Assembly (NCBI GenBank): GCA_963816985.1 | Contig: CAWFMF010000004.1 | Coordinates: 2,356,001 to 2,420,000 of the forward strand | Direction: 5' to 3' | DNA: 64,000 bases | DNA from: JAIVJM01 sp963816985 | Lineage (GTDB): Bacteria; Acidobacteriota; Blastocatellia; Pyrinomonadales; Pyrinomonadaceae | Part shown: piece by piece, positions 55,332 through 62,101 of the stretch | Layout of the letters: each line of letters opens with the position of its first letter | Position numbering within the stretch: the first letter of the stretch is position 1 | The notes under the pieces: model-generated | The model's input: the letters and a program-made list of their open reading frames with translations, nothing else | Databases searched by the model: none | Told to the model about the DNA's origin: nothing | Position numbers and translations under genes: made by a program

Positions 55332-55396
55332 CTTCATCATTCATCATTTTCTTGCTAGAGTTGGCGCATCCCATTCTGGAAAGGAATTCAAGACAG

Positions 55397-56272
55397 ATGC
55401 ACGAAGACCTTGTCAGTCTCATGCCCGACCCGGAGGTGACGCGCCGCCGCTTCATCGTGACGAGTCTCGCGGCGGGGTTCGCGCTCGCCGTCCGCCCGGC
55501 AGCCGGTCAGACCGTCATCACCACCGACACGAAGGGGCTCGTCGCGGGCGAAGTTAAAATCCCCGTCGCGGACGGCGAGATGCCCGCCTACCGCGCGATG
55601 CCGGAGAAGGGGAAGAACTTCCCCGTCGTCCTCGTCGTGCAGGAGATTTTCGGCGTCCACGAATACATCAAGGATGTCTGCCGCCGCTTCGCCAAGCTCG
55701 GCCACATGGCGATCGCCCCGGCGCTCTACGCGCGGCAGGGCGACACGACGCAGATGGCCGAGATGTCGAAGGTGATGGAGGTGGTCTCGAAAGTGCCGGA
55801 CGCGCAGGTCATGTCAGACCTCGACGCGACGGTCGCCTACGCGAAGGCTTCGGGGAAGGGCAACACGAAGAAGGTCGGCATCACCGGCTTCTGCTGGGGA
55901 GGCCGCATCGTGTGGCTCTACGCGGCGCACAACCCCGCGCTCGACGCGGGCGTCGCGTGGTACGGTCGCCTCGTCTCAAGGCCCGGACAACCGGCGAACC
56001 CTCTGACGCCGAAGCAGCCCGTGGACGTGGCGGCGGACTTGAAAGCGCCGGTGCTCGGACTCTACGGCGCGAAGGACAGGGGCATCCCGCTCGAATCAAT
56101 CGAGCAGATGCGCGAGGCTCTGAAGAAGTCGAAGACGAAGTCCGAAATCATCGTCTACCCGGAGGCCGACCACGGCTTCCACGCCGACTACCGACCGAGC
56201 TACAACAAGCAGGCCGCCGATGACGGCTGGCAACGCCTCCTCGCGTGGTTCAAGAAGTACGGCGCGGCGTAA
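55397..56272 (+). CDS. Tat-exported dienelactone hydrolase family protein
   Basis: The 291-residue product has a twin-arginine-type signal (RRRFIVTSLAAGFALAVRPAAG) and an alpha/beta-hydrolase body. The Cys nucleophile lies in GFCWGGRIVW, the acid in YGAKDRGIP and the His in EADHGFHADYRPSY, the Cys-Asp-His triad of dienelactone hydrolases. The Glu in VVLVVQEIFGVHEYIKD is also conserved in the family. The substrate is unknown; export argues against a role in cytoplasmic aromatic breakdown. ATG 55397 is preceded by AAGGAATTC. Confidence 0.87.
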   Translation: MHEDLVSLMPDPEVTRRRFIVTSLAAGFALAVRPAAGQTVITTDTKGLVAGEVKIPVADGEMPAYRAMPEKGKNFPVVLVVQEIFGVHEYIKDVCRRFAKLGHMAIAPALYARQGDTTQMAEMSKVMEVVSKVPDAQVMSDLDATVAYAKASGKGNTKKVGITGFCWGGRIVWLYAAHNPALDAGVAWYGRLVSRPGQPANPLTPKQPVDVAADLKAPVLGLYGAKDRGIPLESIEQMREALKKSKTKSEIIVYPEADHGFHADYRPSYNKQAADDGWQRLLAWFKKYGAA

Positions 56273-56277
56273 AAGTG

Positions 56278-56350
56278 AAGGGATGAGGGATGAAGCAGAA
56301 GCCGCTCAGACGTGTCTTGAGTCGGCTTCTGCTTCATCCCTCATCCCTTA
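56278..56350. repeat. Heptamer palindrome (GGGATGA units)
   Basis: The arms 56278-56304 and 56323-56350 pair perfectly over 27 bases (AAGGGATGAGGGATGAAGC type). It follows the dienelactone hydrolase stop by five bases and is itself followed by a second, GC-rich hairpin. Confidence 0.87.
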
Positions 56351-56356
56351 AAAGGT

Positions 56357-56391
56357 AAAGGCGGCACGGCCAGCGCGACCGTGCCGCCTTT
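56357..56391. terminator. GC-rich hairpin, probable terminator
   Basis: AAAGGCGGCACGG pairs with CCGTGCCGCCTTT over 13 bases with a nine-base loop. A-rich and T-rich ends allow use on either strand. Together with the preceding palindrome it closes the hydrolase transcript. The following 56392-56629 shows no gene that I can support. Confidence 0.75.
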
Positions 56392-56629
56392 GCTGGCGAA
56401 GGTTCCCGTTCTCCCCGTGACGGGCTGACTCCGCCAGTTGCCATCGGGCCTGTCCGGCCCCTTCGTGTCCGCGAAACCCCTGCCCGAATCCCCCTTGTTT
56501 GTCGGTACTCTTCCGAGCCGGAGCCGCGCGACCCGCCGAAAAACCTTTGGCGCGATGGCTACGACCTGACAGTGCGCGGGCGTCGAGGAAAAATACGCGG
56601 GCAGAGATTTTTTTTGCGTCCCCGTGGCA

Positions 56630-56778
56630 GAAGCCCGACCGTGAGGGAGGGCGCACTCAAGTCAGAAGTCAGAAGGCGGAACGATGAACTGAAAGACAAA
56701 ACCTCTTTGCTCTTCAGTTCATCGTTCCGCCTTCTGACTTCTGCGTTTCTTCTACGCCCTCCCTCACGGTCGGGCTTC
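56630..56778. repeat. Nested palindromic repeat, family A, copy 2
   Basis: The outer arms 56630-56651 and 56757-56778 are exact 22-base complements (GAAGCCCGACCGTGAGGGAG type). The inner arms (ACTCAAGTCAGAAGTCAGAA and onward) match those of 3036-3172 with few changes, and the changes are compensated on both arms (CGCTGAAC here CGGAAC). It ends 14 bases behind the stop of the first S8 peptidase. Confidence 0.9.
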
Positions 56779-56791
56779 CGCCCGTTGCTTC

Positions 56792-58906
56792 TTACTGCCG
56801 GAAGCGCGCGCGGTATTCGATGGAATCTATAAATGCCTTGACCATCTGCGCGCGGTGGAAGTCGCCCGCGTTGTCTTCGAGCTTCTTGAGCCAGAAGTTG
56901 TAGCCACGGAAGTCCGTGTCCTGTCCCTCGTTCGGGTTGCGGCGCATGTAGCCGAAGTATTGCATGAGGACGAAGGCGCGGTTGAGTTCGCGCGCCGCGA
57001 GCTGCGGGTGCTCCGCGACTTTGCGGAGGACAGAGGCGCGGCCCGCGTCCGTGTTGTTGTGCGAGAGTTCGCTGATGAGCGCCGAGCGTTCGTCCATCGA
57101 GGGCATGAAACCGGCGTTGCCTAAGAGCTTGGTGACGAACTGGCCCGCCGTCATGTCGGCGGGGAACTCGCTCTTGAACTTCGCGCGGCTGACGAGTCCG
57201 AGGGCGTAGGCGTTCATGTTCGCGTCGAGCCGCGTCTGCCAGTCGCCGAGTCCGACGCGGACGCCCTCGCCGAGCTGCTGCGTGTCGGGCATGAACTCTT
57301 CGTAACGGATGGGGACGGGCGCGCCGGGCAAGTCGGCGAAGGCCGCCTTGTGCATCCGGTAGGCGAAGTAGCCCGTGTCGCGGAACTCGATGGAGAGGAA
57401 GAAGGCGGCGGACGTGTTGACGCGCTTGAAGTCAACGCAGGCCGCGTCCGCGCCGCAGTCTTCAATCTCTTTCTTCCAGTGGTTCAAGCCTCCGGCGTCG
57501 GGCGCGCGGTTGAGGAAGTCGAGGTAGTTCTGGCGGACGAACGACTCCGACGCATCAATCGGGTTCGTCGTGCCGACGGCGAGCGACAAGACCGATGCCG
57601 CCGCGTCCACACGTCGCTTCACGTCCTGCTCCGGTTCGGGCCGGTCGCTCGTCTCGCGGATGTGTTCTTCGACCTCTTCGGGCGTGAGGTTGGGCGAGGC
57701 CGCGCGCACCAGCGCCGCCTGACCCGCGACCAGCGGCGCGGACATCGAAGTCCCGGCCCACGTCCCGACACCGCCGCCGGGCACGCTGCTCACGATGCCG
57801 ACGCCGGGGGCCGTCACGCTTATCCACCCGCCATGCTGCGAGAAGGCGGCGAGTCTGTCGTTGCTGCCGCTGGCCGCGACCGACAATTCGCCGTGGACTC
57901 TCTCCGCGCCGGGGTACATCTCATCTTCGCTCGCGCGGTTCCCGGCGGCGACGACGACGACGGCGTTGCGCTGCGACTGTCCGGAGACGGGCGTCGGCGT
58001 CGGCACGACGGTCGCGTCGTCGCAGGCGTCGCCGATAATCTCTTTGAGGACGTTCGAGGGGTGGACGGTGGCGAGGCTCAGGTTGATGACATCCGCGCCG
58101 TCGTCGCTTGCGGGGTCGCCGTCCGGGTCGAGCGCGTAGCGGATGGCCTCGGACAGCACCCACATGTTGCCGACGCCCTGCTCGTCGAGCACGCGCAAAG
58201 GCATGATCTTGGCTTCGGGCGCGGCGAGCGCGACGAGACCGGCGACGTGCGTGCCGTGGCCGAAGGGGCCGGTCAACTGCGTGCCCTCTTCGCTGGGGTC
58301 GTCGTCGTCGTCCACGAAGTCGTAACCCGCAAGGAGTCTTCCGGCGAGCGCCGGATGCCTTCGGTCAACGCCCGTGTCGAGCACCGCGACGATGGTTCCC
58401 GCGCCGCGCGTCACGCGGTGCGCTTCATCAAGCCGCATCTTGTCTGGAGCCCACTGCCCCACGTACTGCCCCGCGCCGCCCGCGCTCCAGGACAAACCCG
58501 CGCTCCAGGACAAACCCGCGCTCCAAGACAAGCCGCTCCCTTCGGGCGAACCGGCGGTGAAGTTGGGCTCGGCGAACTCGACGCGGAGCTGCGAGTCGGC
58601 GCGAAGCCGTGCCGCCTTCGCCTGCGGGTCAACCCCGTCGCCGATGCGGAGGCGGAAGATGGGCCGCTGGCCGAACTGCTCGATGGGCTGCGGGTCGAGG
58701 CCGAACGCCTGCGCCACCGGCGCGAGGTCTGAGGCGCGGAACAGTTTGACGTTGACCTCGCCGGGCAGGTACGAGTCCTCGCCGTTCTCGACCGAAGACC
58801 GGGACGCGACGCGCGCCGAGGCGACCGGGGCCTGCGGCAGAGCGCCCAAGAGGAGCGCGACGGCGAGCGCAAAGAGCGACAGGGAACGCAGAAAAGTGCG
58901 GCGCAT
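56792..58906 (-). CDS. Secreted S8 subtilisin-like peptidase with DUF4214-like C-terminal domain
   Basis: The 704-residue product has a signal peptide (SLFALAVALLLGALPQAPVASA) and an I9-like propeptide. Three copies of GLSWSA follow (125-142), then the S8 domain with Asp177 (VAVLDTGV), His217 (FGHGTHVAG), Asn in VVVAAGNRAS and Ser in GTWAGTSMSAPLVAG. Behind it lie a DUF4214-like unit (SFVRQNYLDFLNRAPDAGGLNHWKKEI) and further repeats of the same type to the end (LMQYFGYMRRNPNEGQDTDF). ATG 58906 is preceded by AAGGAG twelve bases away. The tail probably fixes or sorts the enzyme at the cell surface (inference). Confidence 0.9.
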   Translation of the reverse strand: MRRTFLRSLSLFALAVALLLGALPQAPVASARVASRSSVENGEDSYLPGEVNVKLFRASDLAPVAQAFGLDPQPIEQFGQRPIFRLRIGDGVDPQAKAARLRADSQLRVEFAEPNFTAGSPEGSGLSWSAGLSWSAGLSWSAGGAGQYVGQWAPDKMRLDEAHRVTRGAGTIVAVLDTGVDRRHPALAGRLLAGYDFVDDDDDPSEEGTQLTGPFGHGTHVAGLVALAAPEAKIMPLRVLDEQGVGNMWVLSEAIRYALDPDGDPASDDGADVINLSLATVHPSNVLKEIIGDACDDATVVPTPTPVSGQSQRNAVVVVAAGNRASEDEMYPGAERVHGELSVAASGSNDRLAAFSQHGGWISVTAPGVGIVSSVPGGGVGTWAGTSMSAPLVAGQAALVRAASPNLTPEEVEEHIRETSDRPEPEQDVKRRVDAAASVLSLAVGTTNPIDASESFVRQNYLDFLNRAPDAGGLNHWKKEIEDCGADAACVDFKRVNTSAAFFLSIEFRDTGYFAYRMHKAAFADLPGAPVPIRYEEFMPDTQQLGEGVRVGLGDWQTRLDANMNAYALGLVSRAKFKSEFPADMTAGQFVTKLLGNAGFMPSMDERSALISELSHNNTDAGRASVLRKVAEHPQLAARELNRAFVLMQYFGYMRRNPNEGQDTDFRGYNFWLKKLEDNAGDFHRAQMVKAFIDSIEYRARFRQ
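58481..58534 (-). repeat. Three in-frame 18-bp tandem repeats (GLSWSA)
   Basis: Three 18-base units, two of them identical and one with a single change, encode GLSWSA three times between propeptide and catalytic domain of the first S8 peptidase. Such exact tandem units can vary in number by slippage. Confidence 0.85.
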
Positions 58907-59129
58907 CTCTTTCGGAGACTCCTTGGAATACGGGCGCAAGTCTTTGACTTGCTAAACTTTCCGGGTATTAAGCCGTCGGGGGTACGAGAAGTCCGGGGCT
59001 GACAACTTGAGCCGACCACCTTTGATGCTTCGCACCCACAGAACAGTGCGCGCGGGCGGGTAAAAAATACACTCGCAAGGGAATTTTAATGCGTTGAGAA
59101 CAAGGTGAGAATTGCCGACCGAAAGCCCT

Positions 59130-59207
59130 GAAAGGGCGGAAGATAATAGGCGGGGGCGGCGCAGACGAAAGTCTGCGCCGCCCCCGCCTATTATCTTCCG
59201 CCCTTTC
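59130..59207. repeat. Perfect 37-bp hairpin with GAAA loop
   Basis: The arms 59130-59166 and 59171-59207 are exact complements, with a four-base loop GAAA and an outer GCCCTGAAAGGGC-like motif. On the minus strand it starts ten bases behind the stop of the second S8 peptidase, so it is the probable transcript end. The gap 58907-59216 contains only this hairpin and the upstream region of the first S8 gene. Confidence 0.92.
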
Positions 59208-59216
59208 GGGGACGGG

Positions 59217-61793
59217 TTATTTCATCGCGGGCGTCTCGTCGCCGCCGACCATCGCGGACATCGCCCCGACGGCGGCGTCGCTCATCAGGATGCCGTCGCC
59301 TAAGACCATCCCGTCAGACATCAGGATGCCGTCGCCGAGCACCATGCCGTCACTCATCAGGATGCCGTCACTCATCAGGATGCCGCACGGCAGGAAGGGC
59401 GTGCCGCTGCCGAGCACCATCCCGTCGCTCATCAGGATGGCATCGCCCATGAGGATGCCGTCGCCTAAGACCATCCCGTCGCTCATCAGGATGCCGTCAC
59501 TCATCAGGATGCCGCTGCCGAGCACAATGCCGAGGCCGTAGACGTTCTGATACTGCGCGATGAGGTTCGAGCCGGTGGCGTAGCTGTGTCTGAGGATGAT
59601 GCCCTGCGCCCATGGGAAAGAGTGGCCGGCGAGGGTCGTGCGCGGCGTGGGGAGCGCGCCCGCCGTCAGGAGGCTCGTGCCCTGCGGCGTGCCCGTGCCT
59701 AAGTCCGTCCGCACCCGCCGCGCGACGCGCATCGCGCCTTCGATGTTCAACTGGCCCGCGCCCTGCTGAAGCATGTTGTAGCCCGCCAGAGGCTGCGCCG
59801 TGTACATGAGAATCATCTTGACCATGTTCGGCGTGAGCTTCGGGTTGGCTTGCAGCAGAAGGGCCGCCGCGCCGGAGACGATGGGCGTCGCCATCGAAGT
59901 GCCGCTCAGGCGCATCATCCGCTTCTTGTAGTCGGTGTTGTTGACGGCGCGCAGCTCCGGGTAACTTTCGATAAGGTGGTTCGGCAAGACCACGTCCGCG
60001 CCGTCAATCTTCGTCTTGACGACGGCCTCGGCGGCGATGAGCTTGTTGCCGGGCGCGACGAGTTCGGGTTTGACGTGGTTGTCGTAGTGGCGGACGCCTT
60101 GCTCGTCCGTCCAAAAGGAGCGGGTCGGGCCGCGCGAGCTGAAGGAGGCGATCTGGTCGTCGCCGCGCGCGTCCGTCCCGAAGGTGTTCGACGCCCCGAC
60201 CGTGATGGCCGAGGGCTCGTTGCCGGGCGAGTGGATGAGCCCGTAGACTTCGCGGCCCGCGTTGTCTTTGCCGTTGTTCCCGGCGGCGGCGACGACGACG
60301 ATGCCCTTGTCAACGATGCTCCGCACGGCGCGGCACAAAGGGTCGTTGCGGTAAGACTCGATGGCGGGCGCGCCCAAAGAAAGATTGACGACGCGGATTC
60401 TGTACTTCTCGTAGTTCTTCTCGCCGGTGGGCCTGGTCGGGTCGGTCGGCTCAAGAATCCAGTTCAGAGCCTTGAGCACCCATGAGGCTTTGCCCGCCCC
60501 GTGCTTGTCGAGCACGCGGAGGTTGATGATGTCCACCTTCGGCGCGACGCCGAGGTAGCTGCCGTCGAAGTTGTCCTTGTTGGCGAGCAGGCCCGTGACG
60601 TGCGTGCCGTGGCCGTACCAGTCGAGCTTCGTGTTATCGCCGGTGAAGTCGCGCTCGAACTTCACGTTGTCCATCGAGTCGTGCTCGCGGAAGAGGCCGG
60701 AGTCGAGCACGGCGACGCCGATGCCGGAGCCGTCTATGTTTTCGGTTTCTTTCTGCGCGCGCATCGCCTCCGCGCCCGTCGTCGCCTCGACGTGGCCGAG
60801 GAACGCGACCTTGCGGTCGAGCGACAGGTGACGCGCCTTGCCGCCGGCGGCGAGACGTTCGGCGGCTCTCGCAGTCATCTCGACTTCCAACGCGCCGAGC
60901 CCTTCCAGCGTCTCGACGACGCGCGCGCCGCCGCTCTGCAACTGCGCGCGCAACTCCGCGTCATTCACGTCGTCGGCCTGAAGGATGACCTTCACGCGCT
61001 CGGCCTTCGAGCCCGCGCCCTTCTTCAGCATCTCGCGCAGGTCGGGCGAGAGCTTGTCGCCCACGAAGTCCGCGCCCCCTCGCGCGACTTCATCTTCCCT
61101 GACCGAAGCGGCGTCTTCATCCTCGCCCGCGAGGCGCAAGGGGCGGAACAGTTTCGCGAGCGTCGCGTCCTTCGCGATGTGCTGCGCGTAAGCCGTGGGG
61201 CTCGTCGCCCCGATGACGCGCAGGCGACCGCCTTCGACGCCTTGACGCAGAGCGTCCGACGCCGCGCGCTCCGTGTACGTCCCGGCGAAGTGCTGGAAAT
61301 CTTCGATGAAGAGGACGACGCGCCCCTCAGTCGCGCTCGCCGCCTCTTCGACGACCGCGCGCAGCCGCGCGACGAACGCATCCGTATTCTTCGCGCCCGC
61401 CAGCAGCGAGTCGCGGCTCAAACTGTAAACACGCGCGCCGCGCAGACGCGCAGGCACGTTGCCGGAAGCGACCTTTAAGGCGACGGCTTCCGCGACCGCC
61501 TTCGCGCCCGCGCCCTGCTCCGAGAGCAGTACGGGATTGTTCCCGTCCGCCTGCACGAGAATCCCCATAACCTTCAGCGCTTCCTCTTCGCGGCGCGGCG
61601 CGGCGGGCTCAATCCGGCCCGTCAGCGCGAGTCGCGTGAGGTCAATCGCGTAGCGCGAAAGCTGTGGGAGTTGAGCGGCTTCGCCGGACTGTGCGCTCGC
61701 GCTGCGGACTGCGCCGCCGCCGACGAGCATTGAAGAGACCAGCGCGATAAGGACGAGCCACGTAGCTAGGGTGGAGGGAGTTTTCCGTATCAT
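59217..61793 (-). CDS. Secreted S8 peptidase with degenerate ClpB-like AAA+ domain and ILMSDG repeats
   Basis: The 858-residue product has a signal peptide (LVLIALVSSMLVGGGAVRSASAQ). Residues 47-222 align in order with the ClpB/ClpC first AAA+ domain: YAIDLTRLALTGRIEP, NNPVLLSEQGAGAKAVAE (Walker A position), VPARLRGARVYSL, LLAGAKNTDAF, RVVLFIEDFQ (Walker B position), LRVIGATSPTAYAQHIAKDATL. The Walker A Lys and the Arg finger are missing. An I9-like propeptide follows (about 265-327), then S8 with Asp364, His395, AAGNNG and LSGTSMATPIVSG. The end is a run of ILMSDG-type hexapeptides. ATG 61793 has AAGGA upstream. The AAA-like part is probably a non-ATPase, since no ATP is expected outside the cell. 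Confidence 0.88.
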   Translation of the reverse strand: MIRKTPSTLATWLVLIALVSSMLVGGGAVRSASAQSGEAAQLPQLSRYAIDLTRLALTGRIEPAAPRREEEALKVMGILVQADGNNPVLLSEQGAGAKAVAEAVALKVASGNVPARLRGARVYSLSRDSLLAGAKNTDAFVARLRAVVEEAASATEGRVVLFIEDFQHFAGTYTERAASDALRQGVEGGRLRVIGATSPTAYAQHIAKDATLAKLFRPLRLAGEDEDAASVREDEVARGGADFVGDKLSPDLREMLKKGAGSKAERVKVILQADDVNDAELRAQLQSGGARVVETLEGLGALEVEMTARAAERLAAGGKARHLSLDRKVAFLGHVEATTGAEAMRAQKETENIDGSGIGVAVLDSGLFREHDSMDNVKFERDFTGDNTKLDWYGHGTHVTGLLANKDNFDGSYLGVAPKVDIINLRVLDKHGAGKASWVLKALNWILEPTDPTRPTGEKNYEKYRIRVVNLSLGAPAIESYRNDPLCRAVRSIVDKGIVVVAAAGNNGKDNAGREVYGLIHSPGNEPSAITVGASNTFGTDARGDDQIASFSSRGPTRSFWTDEQGVRHYDNHVKPELVAPGNKLIAAEAVVKTKIDGADVVLPNHLIESYPELRAVNNTDYKKRMMRLSGTSMATPIVSGAAALLLQANPKLTPNMVKMILMYTAQPLAGYNMLQQGAGQLNIEGAMRVARRVRTDLGTGTPQGTSLLTAGALPTPRTTLAGHSFPWAQGIILRHSYATGSNLIAQYQNVYGLGIVLGSGILMSDGILMSDGMVLGDGILMGDAILMSDGMVLGSGTPFLPCGILMSDGILMSDGMVLGDGILMSDGMVLGDGILMSDAAVGAMSAMVGGDETPAMK
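59276..59535 (-). repeat. In-frame 18-bp tandem repeats coding for ILMSDG / MVLGDG hexapeptides
   Basis: About thirteen near-identical 18-base units encode GILMSDG, GMVLGDG, AILMSDG and similar hexapeptides in the C-terminal part of the second S8 peptidase. One interruption (TPFLPC) breaks the series. The regular hydrophobic-Asp-Gly pattern suggests a repeated turn or solenoid-like structure. Confidence 0.9.
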
Positions 61794-62101
61794 GTCTATA
61801 AGTCCTTGTTTCGTTCTTTGGCGTTCGGCCCCGCGAGTTAAAAACCCAAGCGGCTGGCCTCGGCCCGCGTCTTTCATTGAAGTGTCGGGGTTGAAGAAAG
61901 AGCGCGCTCGACGGATGACGAGCACGAAGCTAAGGGCGAGCGACGTGCCACGCGCGGCGCGAGAACTAAAAGACGAAAAAACCGGGATTTTGAAGGCTTG
62001 AAGCAGGAAGGCGACGCCCTTATCGGTCAACGCCGGAGCGCCGAATCAATCAACGTGGCGTCATCGTGACGGGGCGCGTCGTCATTCTGACGGCACTGCT
62101 T
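61794..62101. other. Intergenic region upstream of the second S8 gene
   Basis: About 310 bases lie between the CHAT gene's stop and the S8 start, both on the minus strand. The open frame that continues upstream of ATG 61793 is Arg/Ser-rich and not protein-like. No clear promoter hexamers or large palindrome were seen. Confidence 0.55.

Noticed and set aside
56348..56656. 102-residue minus-strand frame
   Set aside because: It starts in palindrome A, ends in a terminator hairpin and has no protein-like pattern.
59276..59535. CRISPR-like regular repeats
   Set aside because: The 18-base units are contiguous, without spacers, in frame and part of the S8 gene.
61794..62030. N-terminal extension of the second S8 peptidase
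   Set aside because: A clear signal peptide with a good ribosome-binding site begins at 61793; upstream residues are not protein-like.
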